A stretch of DNA of 64,000 nt, from contig JBAMJV010000870.1 in NCBI GenBank assembly GCA_037951105.1, positions 1 through 64,000 on the forward strand, written 5' to 3'. The translations under genes and the position numbers were made by a program. The notes under the pieces are model-generated. The model had not been told where the DNA came from and did no database searches. It saw nothing but the letters and a program-made list of their open reading frames with translations. This document shows positions 46,886-58,600 of this stretch, in pieces. This DNA comes from Echinarachnius parma. Its lineage: Eukaryota; Echinodermata; Echinoidea; Clypeasteroida; Echinarachniidae. Every line of letters starts with the position of its first letter. Position 1 is the stretch's first letter.

Positions 46886-47550
46886 TTAAAGGGGCCCTGC
46901 AACCCAAATACATGTTGACCTCTGTTCATCTGTATAAGTGTACACATTCAATATTTGTAAACGGTTTGACCCAAATATGTTTTGTATATTTTTAAACATT
47001 TTATCATTTATTTGTCTTCATGTTGCTAAGCCCCATCTCCTAAAAAACGCTCCAGAGCAAATTCTATTGTTGACATGCAGTGACATCATTTGTCAATCAC
47101 TGGTCAGCTACCATGAGATTAACAAAAGATGAAAGTACAAAAAGATTAGGCTAATCACAATAGCATCACACGGTTGAATAGAATACCAACTCACACAACT
47201 TCAATTACAATAGCTGTTGCTATGTCAGAAGAAAAGCACCGTCTAAGTTATTGCATGGAGGTATGCAGGGCATGCTTTTGTGTGGATGTTCTTTTTGTAC
47301 TTTCATCTTTTGTTAATCTCATGGTAGCTGACCAGTGATTGAAAAATGATGTCACTGCAGGTCAACAATATAATTTGCTCTGGAGGGTTTTTTTAGGAGG
47401 TGGGGCTTAGCAACATGAAGACAAATAAATGATAAAATGTTTAAAAATATATAAAACATATTTGGGTCAAACCGTTTACAAATATTGAATGTGTACACTA
47501 ATACCGATGAACAGAGGTCAACATGCATTTGGGTTGCAGGGCCCCTTTAA
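46886..47550. mobile_element. Foldback element with TTAA target, 255-bp arms
   Basis: TTAA-AGGGGCCCTGCAACCC at the left and its inverse at the right are bounded by TTAA at 46886-46889 and 47547-47550. The arms run 46890-47144 and 47291-47546 around a loop of about 146 bp. The arms are nearly identical, including the block TACCATGAGATTAACAAAAG. It has no ORF. Confidence 0.93.
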
Positions 47551-47743
47551 GCCCTTCGCACACAGAGCCCCACTCGACCCGATCCAACTCGTTTCCAGTC
47601 AGGCTAGAGTCGTTTTCGCTCATTCGGAGCCGATTCAACATATTCCTCCAATGATCTCTGACTGGTTCTTGATCGGCAAAACAGGAGTCCTGAAGCAAAC
47701 CAGTCGGATCGGGTTGAGTCGGCTCTGTGTACGGAGGGCTTTA
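47551..47743. mobile_element. Short GC-rich foldback
   Basis: GCCCTTCGCACACAGAGCC at the left pairs with GGCTCTGTGTACGGAGGGC at the right, and ACTCGACCCGATCC pairs with GGATCGGGTTGAGT. It abuts the previous element directly. Confidence 0.8.
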
Positions 47744-47931
47744 GACGAATACAACCGCAGCTCATTATATCTGTGTGCTCTTGTTGAGAACCCAATGTAA
47801 TGAATGTGGGCTATACCAAAAACCGAGGACATTCAGTCTGGCGTGCGAATGCCGGGATATCTCTACAAAGCTCGATAAGCGTCTTAGACGAGGAAAGCCG
47901 ATGACCAATTCATTCAACAAGCTCCCTAAAT

Positions 47932-49128
47932 GTGCTCTTACATATATCGTTACACTAATATTGACGACATTATCTTCTATTTGATTTTGTCATGGAATGT
48001 ATTTCACTCATATGTTTCATAATACGCTCATTTTGGTAATCAAAAATAATACAACACAATTTCGGAAGACTACATTGGTTCATATTACAAAAACAAGCCT
48101 AGAAATTAAAATCAACATGTATTTATGTCAGACAGGTATCTGACCTTTCATCAACCCAAAATAAGTCAAATAATAAAATAACACAACTTTGCTAATAAAT
48201 TAACAGGAAATAATTTCAATAACACCATTCGTCCGAAGAGTCCGTTAACCAATGCATACAATGATGTAATTTGTTTAATTATTATTACATGAACTCATTG
48301 ACACATCATTAAGGGTGACACTTCTACACCAGAAGATATATAATTATGTTCTTACTGTAGCAACCATAAACATAATACCTTTAGTACAGTTTAATTGGGT
48401 AAGCAATCATTATGATTTATCCAGGACGATTTATCCATACGCTTTCGTGAATAGACACAAGAGTTCATATTTTATGGGCACTCGAATTCGCGAATGTGCT
48501 GTAGCGCCAGCATAAACTACGTGCCATTTTGAATGACCATTGATGAAACGGTATTGCAAATTCCCTTGCTTCTACGTGATTTTGAACGGCTATTTACGAA
48601 TTCGAATGCTGCCTTGACACGGCGATCGCAAATCGCGCGAATTCGTTTTCTCCTATTATCAATTTGAATGGCACAATCGCGAAATTGAGCGGGAAAACCT
48701 ATACTATTACCGAAATAGCAAGCAGCCCTTTGTAAATTCCTAAGCAGAACTAGAAAGATTGGTTGAATAATGAAAGAAAACAATAAGACGATCTCTGGTG
48801 GCGAATAGCAATAATCAACATGTCTGCAGGTGAAAAATAGTTTAACAGGTTACCGGTAGTCTTTGTCGTTTTAGGCCTGGCTCAAGTTAAGCCACTGTTG
48901 AGAATTCGGGGCAGTGTATTTTGACTTTAGGTAGATGTCATTCGATTAAACACCGGTGTCCCCAGCACACACCCCCCTCATACAATCATGGGAACGCTGC
49001 TGGGTTGGTCGATTCGCTCCCTCGCCGAAAATGGTCGAAATGATGCATTATCCCCCAATAGCGAAAATAAATCGATGTCTATTTAAAACTTTTCAATCAA
49101 ATTAGGGAGCTATCTAGGATTTCGAATT
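47932..49128. other. Intronic sequence, nothing recognised
   Basis: It contains scattered CGAATTCGCGAA-type palindromic words at 48483-48660 that suggest an old foldback. Nothing coding. Confidence 0.45.
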
Positions 49129-49665
49129 TTAAAGGGGTAGTACAGCTTGGTAAGGCTGAAATTTAGTAACCAAAACCTGCACAATAACATTACAAACTAA
49201 TAGTTATAACTCCACCATGCTCGAAAGGTATACAAAATTACAAACGACTAAGCAAAAAGCCTGTTATCATTAAAAAAGAGCCATAAAAACACAAGAGGGA
49301 GCTCTATAAAAAGGCATTGGTTTCAACCATTTTTCATACAAAATTATGCATGTGATGTTTTGTTTGAATAATAATTTAATAGAGAGATCAACAACTATAT
49401 GAAAACCGTTTTTTTCGAACATTTTTGAAAAAGTGTAAGCATTTCATTTTTTTTTTAATCATGGAATAAATTTTGGGCCCACATTTATTACGATCGGATA
49501 TATTTATTGATATTTGAACCATTTCGGAACCGATTTTGACCAAATAAAGTTTATTCTGCCATTAAAATGGCATGTTCTTTCAAATTCGACACTCAGTTTT
49601 TCATTAGCTCACAAAAAATTGTGTTGTGCAGCGCCCTCTCTACTTAAACTGAACTACCCCTTTAA
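49129..49665 (+). mobile_element. Family A MITE, copy 8
   Basis: TTAA flanks lie at 49129-49132 and 49662-49665. It is an intact copy of the GTAGTACAG/GTTTAGTT subtype. It is followed after only 25 bp by copy 9 in the same orientation. Confidence 0.92.
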
Positions 49666-49690
49666 GCATTTGTGTTGACCCCAAACATGC

Positions 49691-50097
49691 TTAAAGGGGT
49701 AGTACAGTTTTGGTAAGGCTGAACTTAAATAACCAAACCTGGACAGTAACATTATAGTTATTACTCCACCATGCTCGAAAGGTATACAAAATTACAAACG
49801 ACTAAGTAAAAAGCCTGTTATCATTCAAAAAGAGCCATTAAAACACAAGAGGTCGCTTTCTAAAAAGGCATTGGTTTCAACCATTTTTCATACAAAATAA
49901 TGCATGTGATGTTCTATTGAAATAATGATTAAGTACACAGATCATCAACAACTATTTAAAAAACGCTTTTGAAAATTTTTGAAAAAGTGTAAGCATTTTT
50001 TAATTATTTGGGCCCCAAATAATTATAGGTTAAAATATATTTATTGATATTTCAGCCGTTTCTGGAGCGATTTTGACCAAATTAATAAAGTTTATTC
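49691..50097 (+). mobile_element. Family A MITE, copy 9, cut short by 15-bp array
   Basis: It starts with TTAA at 49691-49694 and the normal left TIR, and matches the family up to AAAGTTTATTC at about 50097. There the expected TGCCATTAAAATTGC is replaced by the 15-bp minisatellite unit. The right third and right TIR are missing. Confidence 0.9.
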
Positions 50098-50575
50098 GGT
50101 GACACGACATATGCTCCGCCGACATATGCTCCGCCGACAATTGCTCCGAAATATGCGACAAATGCTCCGCGACAAATGCTCCGCGACAAATGCTCCGCCG
50201 ACATATGCTCCGCTGACAATTACTCCGCCGACAATTGCTCCGCCGACAATTACTCCGCCGACAAATGCTCCGCCGACAAATGCTCCGCCGACAATTACTC
50301 CGCCGACAATTGCTCCGCCGACAAATGCTCCGCCGACAGATGCTCCGAAGATGCGACAATTGCTCCGCGACAAATGCTCCGCGATATTTGCTCCGCCGAC
50401 AAATGCTCCACCGACATTTACTCCGCCGACATTTGCTCCGCCGACAAATGCTCCGCCGACAATTGCTCCGCCGACATTTGCTCCGCCGACAATTGCTCCG
50501 AGGATGCGACAATTGCTCCGCGACAAATGCTCCGCCGACTTTTGCTCCGCCGACATTTGCTCCATCGAAATTTGC
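50098..50575. repeat. 15-bp minisatellite array 3, inside MITE copy 9
   Basis: It starts GGTGACACGACATATGCTCC immediately after the MITE sequence AAAGTTTATTC. It has the same boundary block and an internal higher-order block (GCTCCGAAGATGCGACAATT, then GCGACAAATGCTCCGCGATA). Several units have TACTCC instead of TGCTCC. Confidence 0.96.
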
Positions 50576-50580
50576 TCCTA

Positions 50581-52089
50581 TCTGGATATTATTTAAGTCC
50601 CAAAATGCAAAAGCTCCATATACCGTGGTGAAGGAGACACCCCACTTCACACCCTCCAATGGTGTTTAGGGGCTTTAACCCCCCCCCCCCCCCCCACCCC
50701 CTTGGGCTGCCAAGAAAAACGCTTTTTTTCAAACCCACCCCTTAGCCCCCCCCCCCCCCCCCCCCCACTTTCAAAACGATTGCACGGTCCCTGAATAACA
50801 ATGACATTCTTTCAGTTTAAAACTAACAAATTAATACTATTTAAGTGCACAAACTTGTCTTGTATTGGAAAGTGTGATAATCTCATTATTGCCATAGCTA
50901 ATATTCCCCCTTTTCTGGTTTGTGCTTAAAAATACCGCTCCAGTATTCCTAAATCAAGACAAGTATTTTAAATTCATATGCAATTCGGGGAAGTTGAAAA
51001 CATCCGATTGTAATGACTGTGATGGTATGGTCGCTCCATGTGCTGCTCTTATGATAACATAGATGGAAATGTGTGGGAATGTGTCTTACTCTATTTAGAT
51101 AATAGTTATGATGTGAACAATCATTGAAATGTCTAACCTTGAGCAGTTTTATACTATAATATATATTTAATTGAAGTCTTTTAATCCTTTAAACAAAATG
51201 AAGTGCCAGACTAGCTGGTTCTTTGAGAGCGTTGTATTATTATTATGTAGAGATTGCAGCAAAAGTATAGCAAAGTTTGTTTTGTGTTTGTGTTGTTTGA
51301 TTTTAAGCGTCAAAATCATTACAAGAGTGGTTTAAAAGGGAATGCTTAAACAATATCAATCATCTCCTCTTAGCTGTTTGTTGGATATTTTAACCGTTTC
51401 CCTTCCCCGTTGTTAGATAGATAAAGTGTTATTGATTTTGATTTTGAATTTAAAAATGCGAAAACGCGACAAAGTGATTTTAAATGTAGGGTGGTATTAG
51501 TCGCATTACGCAGGTCGATTAAGACGTGATTTTTCACGGGGCAGCAGGTGTTCACTATAAACAGGTGGTCGCATTAGCAGGTTTAACTGTACAACAAAAT
51601 GAATATAATGTTTTTGATAACATGAAGTGCGAACAAATCGTGTGAACAATATTACAAGTACCATAGATCTTCGCCTACCCGCAGTGTTTCATATGACAAT
51701 TGCCTTTAACGGTTAATCTCATAATTTTGAAGTTCGTTGAAATTTAGCAATTAGTTGCTGAGTTATTATACTCAAAGTTACCGTCTTGATTCTGTAATGT
51801 TTTTTTTTTCTGATCTTGACGAATAAAAATTTAAAGCAAATGTAGTTTCTTATTTATATCTGCCTATTTATTCACTTTCAGTAGAAATTATTTTTTTCTA
51901 TCTGTCACTTATTACACATCAAACAAACTCTTGTAATGATGGTGATTATCCTTAAATACATGCAAACTGATGATGAGTGTGCATATTACACGGAGTAAGT
52001 GACTGGCAGGGGCATTAACTTGTTGGACGTTGTTATAAACTGCATCAATCATGGACCCCTTACGCAATTGCGGAATTCACTAAATGCTT
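50581..52089. other. Intronic sequence with two poly(C) tracts
   Basis: C tracts lie at about 50680-50697 and 50749-50767 within a dispersed element (AAAATGCAAAAGCTCC, also inverted/related at 60955-60970). A fragment of the 95-bp minisatellite lies at 51545-51590. No gene. Confidence 0.5.
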
Positions 52090-52135
52090 AAAGGGGTAGT
52101 TTACTTTTTGTAGAGAGGGCACTGCACATCACAAG
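52090..52135 (-). mobile_element. Family A MITE, terminal fragment
   Basis: TTAAAGGGGTAGTTTACTTT followed by GTAGAGAGGGC and GCACATCACAA matches the inverse of a family A right terminus, then similarity stops. It is only about 45 bp. Confidence 0.7.
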
Positions 52136-52139
52136 CTAT

Positions 52140-53075
52140 GGTTTAGCCAAGATTCGTTAACCGTTGCAAAAGTTCCTTGAACGTTGCTAGAAAATTCGCA
52201 AACCATCGCAAACAGTTTGTCCTTGTCGCAAAGACATTTTGAACATGTTCGAATCTTGGCCAAATCATAGATGTACGATCCATGGCTGGGCGTCGATCCG
52301 TAATTGATACCCATTGATCAATGAGGGAGGTGGGGGGGGGGGGGGGGGGGGGGGGGGGTGGACCATTCATTCATTTCCTCTAATGAATGGGTTTTACGTA
52401 AGGAGTGGTCACACTGAACACGAATCCCTACGACTAGACCCGCGAATGCAGTACGCATTGGTACAAATATATGGCAAGCCATTTTAAACATTTATTCCTA
52501 TTTCTTGATATCAAGCATTCAATTCTTGATATCAAGAAATTGAACTCTTGATATCAAGAAATGCATTATTGATATCAAGAAATAATTTTCTGTATTGGTA
52601 ATAATTGATATCAAGAAATAAACTGTCAATAATTGAATTATTGATATCGGTTTATTTCTTGATATCAAGTATTACCAATACAGAAAAGTATTTCTTGATA
52701 TCAATGCATTCTTGATATCAATAATTCGATTTCTTGAGTTCAAGATTTCGATTTCTTGATATCAAGAATTGAATTCTTGATATCAAGAAATAGGAATAAA
52801 TGTTAAAAACGGCTTGCCATAGATTTGTACCAATTCGCACTGCATTCGTGGGTCTAGTCGTGGGGATTCGTGTCCTATGTGACCACTACTTAAAGTAGTG
52901 GTCACACTGGACACGAATCCCCACGACTAGACCCGCGAATACAGTACGCAACAGTTTGTGAAAAATACGTTCGTAAAGACAAGAAAAACCGTTTGCGACG
53001 GTTTGTGAATTTTCTTGCAACCTTTAACAAACTTTTGCAACGGTTAACGAATCTTGGCGAAATCCCGCGATTTCG
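52140..53075. repeat. Larger inverted pair flanking the GATATC foldback
   Basis: GCCAAGATTCGTTAACCGTT at about 52146 is inverted at about 53040-53060 (AACGGTTAACGAATCTTGGC), with AAAATTCGCAAACC / GGTTTGTGAATTTT also paired. The foldback and a 27-base poly(G) tract (52332-52358) lie between them. Confidence 0.75.
52402..52890. mobile_element. Foldback made of TTCTTGATATCAAGAA palindromes
   Basis: The outer ends AGTGGTCACACTGAACACG and its inverse (CGTGTCCTATGTGACCACT) enclose arms containing ACGACTAGACCCGCGAATG. The interior has about a dozen copies of the 16-bp perfect palindrome TTCTTGATATCAAGAA and close variants. The centre is near 52640. A second left terminus (AGTAGTGGTCACACTGGACA) begins right after it at 52894. 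Confidence 0.92.
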
Positions 53076-53275
53076 CTATATTCGTAAACGTTCGCCAACG
53101 TTCGCCGCTCAATCGGAAAGGACCTTTAGGTTAGTCATTCCGAAGGTTGGTTATTGCAAACACTTCAAAATAAATTCTGCTATTTTATAATGCTATAGTG
53201 CCAATTAAAAAAATGAAATAAACTGAAATGTTGAATTGGTCTTGCCAAGGGAGGGGAAGGGGGAGAGGTATGCTT

Positions 53276-54000
53276 AAAGGGATAGTTGAGTTTCTCTTTA
53301 CCAGAAATCAACCACAAATTTTAGTAACAAACCAGATTTCATTTTCGTATTGACGACCCTATTTTATTTTCGGACTAATATAACGAAACTTCGGAATAAT
53401 TGAACCTTCGGAATTACGAACCTCTTAAACTGAGCAATTATCGCGGAGCATTTGTCGGCGGAGCAAATATCGCGGAGCATTTGTCGCGGAGCAATTGTCG
53501 CATCCTCGGAGCATTTGTCGGCGGAGCATTTGTCGGCGGAGCAAATGTCGGCGGAGCAAATGTCGGCGGAGCATTTGTCGGTGGAGCATTTGTCGGCGGA
53601 GCAAATATCGCGGAGCATTTGTCGCGGAGCAATTGTCGCATTTTCGGAGCATCTGTCGGCGGAGCAAATGTCGGCGGTGCAATTGTCGGTGGAGCATTTG
53701 TCGGCGGAGCAATTGTCGGCGGAGCAAATGTCGGCGGAGCAATTGTCGGTGGAGCATTTGTCGGCGGAGCATTTGTCGGCGGAGCATTTGTCGCGGAGCA
53801 TTTGTCGCGGAGCATTTGTCGCATATTTCGGAGCAATTGTCGGCGGAGCATTTGTCGACGGAGCATATGTCATGGAACCGTTTATTCTGCCATTAAAATT
53901 GCATGTTCTCTCAAATTCGACACTCAGTTTTTCATTATCTCAACAACAAAAATTGTGTTGTGCAGCGCCCTCTCTACCAAAACTAAACTACCCCTTTAAA
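53276..54000 (+). mobile_element. Family A MITE, copy 10, carrying 15-bp array
   Basis: A left TIR (TTAAAGGGATAGTTGAGTTT at 53276) and about 70 bp of weakly matching left-end sequence are followed by about 100 bp of unrelated sequence. Then comes the minisatellite (53430-53875), and then normal family A sequence from GTTTATTCTGCCATT to the right TIR and TTAA at about 54000. The two ends belong to different subtypes, so this may be a composite. Confidence 0.8.
53430..53875. repeat. 15-bp minisatellite array 4, inside MITE copy 10
   Basis: It is inverted relative to array 3. It contains the GCGAC/GAAGATGCGAC higher-order block twice (about 53465-53515 and 53605-53655). It ends GGAGCATATGTCATGGAACC, directly followed by the MITE sequence GTTTATTCTGCC. 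Confidence 0.96.
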
Positions 54001-54109
54001 TCTACTGCGTTGATCAATACACATGTCAGAAGTATGAAAACAGCCAAATGTAAATCCGCCAGGATCGAAACATAATGATGCTAATGATAGTTAATTCATA
54101 TCGCGCATT

Positions 54110-55682
54110 GTTGATCTAGAACGTTCAAAATCGGAAGCCATCTTGGATTTGATAAATAACTTTTTCTTCCTGTTGAGACGGCGAGTTTATGGGAAATGGG
54201 AAGAAATGATCATATCGGTTATACATAGACATATGCCTATCAAAACCAAACGCACGCGAATGAAAAACTTCTCCATGTATGAATGAAACAATATTTAATT
54301 TGATTAAGAAACGAGATACAATGAAGGAGAAAGCGATTTATAAGAATAATGATCAGTAATGGAAAAAATATACAAAAATGAGAAATAGTGTTACATCCAT
54401 CATTAGAAAAGAAAAGAAGAATTATTATAAGAAAAAATTGTCTGAATGTTCAAATAAAAATCAGACATGGAAAGTTCTTAAATCATTTCTTCCAAATAGT
54501 AATAACGTAAGGTTGACTACTCCAAGCACTGATGATTCTTACATTCAAGCATGTATATTCAATGATCATTTTGCAAGTGTTGCGAGTAAATTGTTGAATA
54601 ATCAGAGTGATACAAATATACCTTCCTATGTGTGTAGGTCAGTACCATGTGATGATATATTACATTTTAATGTTGTATCTGAGGCTGATGTAATGATTGA
54701 AATACTAAAATTAAAGAATAAAAAGTCAGTTGGAATTGATGGGATATGTATACACATGCTCAAAACTTGTGCTGATATTTTGCTTAAATCTATAACGCAT
54801 TTGATAAATAAATCAATCGTGCATGGCAGAGTACCTAGAGTATGGAAAATTGCAAAGGTGATACCAATACATAAAAAGGGTGACAAATCGAATCCGGATA
54901 ACTACAGACCAATTTCGTTTTTGCCATGCATTACTAAAGTTCACGAACGAGTTATACAATTACAATTGTTACATCACCTTCAAACATATAATATTCTTGT
55001 ACCTGTGCACTCTGGGTTCCGAGCAAAGCATTCTACTGTAACTGCTTTGGTTAAAGTTACCGATGAATGGTTAATGGCAATGGACAAAGGAGCAATTTTT
55101 GTAGATTTGCGTAAAGCTTTTGATATGGTTGATCATGCATTGCTCATTAAGAAATTATCGAGTATTGGTGTAACAGGCACAGCCTTAAATTGGTTCGAAA
55201 GTTACTTATCAGAGAGAAGAATAGTAACTGTAGTAAATGATGCTACATCTAATGAAAGAAGTTTATCTCATGGTGTGCCACAGGGCTCAATTTTAGGTCC
55301 TTTATTGTTTACCATATTCATTAATGATTTACCTGATATATTCAAGCGATCTTCAGTTCACCTCTATGCTGACGATACTGTTATATATTTCTCACATGGA
55401 GATGCTAAAGAGGTTCAGTCTGTTTTAAATAGTGAAATGCTAAAGTTAGATGATTGGATGCGTACAAATAACTTGTTTGCTTTTTGGAACAAGATATATG
55501 TTATCAAAGTGTAATGACATTGATATAAAAATCAGAGATAAGTGCGTTGAACAAGTTAACCCCTTGACTACGGGAACCGGGTGGGTTGTGTACAAAGTCA
55601 ATGGGGATTTTAGAAACTCGTAGGGAACGGGTTAAAAGCACAAAATATCTTGGAATTCACATAGATAGAGAGTTGAAGTGGG
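54110..55682 (+). pseudogene. LINE-2, 5' part (linker and reverse transcriptase)
   Basis: It starts in the endonuclease-RT linker (MPIKTKRTRMKN near 54.24 kb). A 378-codon open frame at 54378-55514 carries NKKSVGIDGI, WKIAKVIPIHKKGDK, NYRPISFLP, GFRAKHST, FVDLRKAFDMVDHALL, SHGVPQGSILGP and the catalytic YADD. It is the same broad family as LINE-1 at 16.6 kb (shared PIKTKR, TDEWLMxxDxG and IAKxIPI blocks). After the palm the frame is lost by a deletion, and a 72-bp TTAA-flanked insert lies at 55560-55631. The element is then split at 55682 by LINE-3; its C-terminus resumes at 59159. Confidence 0.9.
55560..55631. mobile_element. 72-bp TTAA-flanked mini-insertion inside LINE-2
   Basis: TTAA occurs at 55556-55559 and again at 55632-55635, enclosing a segment that begins CCCCTTGACTACGGGAACC and ends CTCGTAGGGAACGGG. 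Removing the segment and one TTAA brings VEQV directly into KYLGIHID, matching LINE-1's VQHFKYLGIFID. TTAA duplication with termini of the CCC...GGG type is typical of piggyBac-like non-autonomous elements. Confidence 0.75.
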
Positions 55683-58600
55683 ATAATAATAATAATAATA
55701 ATACATAAGATTTATATAGCGCCATTATCCATTTTGATTAAATGCTCAAGGCGCTTTACAACATAAATACATTACGAACATAAGGAAATGTTGTACATCA
55801 TAGAAAAGGAATATATATATACATAAAGAATGTCTGTCTTCAAAACGCACAAGTGAACAAATGAGATTTTAGGTTGCCCTTGAAGGATGCCGAAGAGTTG
55901 GAGTTCTTCAGCTCTTGTGGTAATGAATTCCACAGGGCTGGTCCGGCATGAGCAAAAGCTCGTTCCCCCCAAGACTTTTTAGAAAGTGGAATGTGTAAAA
56001 GACCAGAGTTAGAGGATCGTAAAGTTCGTGTGGTTTGGTATTGACGTAACAAAGACTTATTATATTCAGGGGCTGTTTCATTTACAATGTGATAGACTAA
56101 TAGAAGAATTTTAAAAACTATACGGTCCTTCACGGGCAACCAGTGGAGATTTTGTAAGATAGGGGTAATGTGACTGCGTTTGCTTGACAGAGAAACAATG
56201 CGTGCAGCTGCATTTTGTAGCTTTTGTAATTTGGCAATTTGTGAATTTGGTATATTATAGAGTAGGCCGTTACCAAAATCAAGGCGTGAAGAAACGAGGG
56301 AGTGAACAAGTTTCTCTGTTGCAGAACGAGTGAGATATTTTCGGATGAAGCCAATATTCCGCAATTGATAGCGAACTGATTTGCACATGCTGGTGATTTG
56401 GTTAGACATAGACATTTGGGAATCAAGCATAACGCCAAGATTGCGACATGCGCTTGACAAAGGAATGTCATTACCAGAAATAGAAATAGAAACTATATCT
56501 AATTTGCTCAATTGTAATTTTGAACCAAAAAGCATGAATTCGCATTTGCTGCGGTTTAACTGCAAGGAATTTGACTTCATCCAAGCATCAATATCAGCTA
56601 TGCAATTTTCTAGATTGCGCAAGGTTTGGGAAGCTTTAATTTGATGTGGAGGAAAAGAGACAACAATTTGAATGTCATCTGCATATAAATGATAATGAAC
56701 AGAATGACGTTGAAAAATCTTTTGGAGACCAGTTAAATAAATTGAAAATAGGGTGGGCCCGCCGACAGAGCCTTGGGGTACTCCACAGCCTAGTGGCCTG
56801 GAGGAGGATGTGAAACCATTCAAAATGACAGACTGTGTATGGCATGAAAGATATGATTTAAACCATTCAAGAGCCTGGCCCTGGATACCCAGACTTTCGA
56901 GTGTATTGACAAGTATGTCATGGTCTACAGTGTCGAAGGCCGAAGACAGATCTAAAAGAACCATGGCCGTGACGGATCCAGAATCCATTTCCTGTAAAAT
57001 AAAACTGGAAACATTAATGAGTAAAGTCTCAACACTATGGTGTGGACGATAAGCTGACTATGAAGGGTCAAATAAATTATATTCTAACAAATAATCTGAG
57101 AGTCTAGAGAACACGACTCTCTCCAAAATCTTAAACAAAAATGGGAGATTACAAACAGGACGATAATTTTTCAAGTATTCGTGATCCAAAGAGGGTTTTT
57201 TCAATAATGGGCGAATAAGGGCTGTTTTTAAAACTGAGGGCACAGTAGCTTGATCTATACTGAGATTAACAATTTGAGAAATAATTGGGGCAAATGTGAA
57301 TGCGCAATCTTTCAACAAGATGGTAGGAACTGGATCCAATGGACAAGATTTAGGAGGCAGTTTACAAAGAAGAGAAAAAATTTCATCTACGGTAGAATGT
57401 TGGAAAGTCTCCAATTTAGAAGAGGTGACGGATTCGAGTGGTGCAACATTTGGATTAAGACTATCTCTAATTTTTTGAACTTTTAAATGGAAGAACTGAA
57501 TAAATGTTTCGGCCATGGAACTGCCATCAGCATGTGTAGGCAATGGAGAGGACTGTTTGCGGTTCAGAAGTCGATTGGCGACATTGAAGAGTTTCTTGTA
57601 ATCATCTCCACAGTCTTCTATGAGTCTGGTGTGATACGAACGTTTAGCCTTGGACACAAGGTTCACCCGGTCCCTTTGAGCACAAAACATCTCTCGGTCT
57701 ATCTGGAGCTTCCCGTAGTTGCGCCATTTCCTCTCAAGTCTCCGCCGCTCCTTCTTCGCTTTAGAGATGTCAGAGTTATACCAAGGACTATCCTGATGGG
57801 ATCTCACTTTTCGAGTCTTGGCTGGTGCGTGAAAGTCCAGTAACCTGTTGAGTTCTGAGTTGTAGCGGCTGACAGCATCGTCGATACTCTCTGTTGGTGA
57901 AGACATGATGCTACTGCTAGTAACATCTTTGGCAAAGTCAACCCTGTTGATGCCCTTTATATTACGAGATGTGAAAGTGGCATCTTTCCGTTTAGGCTTG
58001 TCGAACCGGAGTAAACAGGTGACGGCAGAGTGGTCAGATATACCGGGTATGACACGTAGGTGAGAAAACGACAGCCTGTCGGAGTCTCGGACCAGAATGA
58101 CATCAAGGATATGGCCATGATCGTGCGTAGGCGTGGTCACCAACTGGCAAAGTCCATGGCCGTTAACAAGGTCATTGAACCTTTGGGTATGTTGGGATGA
58201 GAGATTGTCTAAATGTATATTAAGATCTCCTGTGATAACAAGGGGAGATAATTTATACAATTTATCATCTAACAGATCTGAAAATTCATTGATGAACAGT
58301 GAAAAAGATTGATAACCTGGTGGTCTATAAATGACTAAGATCTCGAGACTGGATGTGCTATTAGAGACCACGGCAGACATAGATTCAAAACTTGTATAGT
58401 TAACTGATTGATTAAGAACTACAGATAAGTTGTCCCTGTACAAGAACCCGACACCTCCTCCACGTCTGGAGGCTCTGGGGTGGTGCAGGAAAGCAAAACC
58501 AGGGGGAGTGAGGTCTGCGATGGCAGCATCATCCGATGCAGACAGCCATGTCTCACTAACAGCAACTATATCACATTTGTTATCGGTAACAAAATCTTGA

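Larger units (their letters stand above)
46493..47931. mobile_element. Outer foldback with nested elements
   Basis: AGGGAGCTTGTCGAATAAAC at the left pairs with the inverted block ending CAACAAGCTCCCT at 47927. Further inward, TGCCCTCGGTTTT pairs with AAAACCGAGGAC. Additional copies of the same CCGAGGGCATTCAGT block occur at about 46730 and 46815, so the interior is rearranged. It contains two younger foldbacks (46886-47550 and 47551-47743). Confidence 0.7.
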
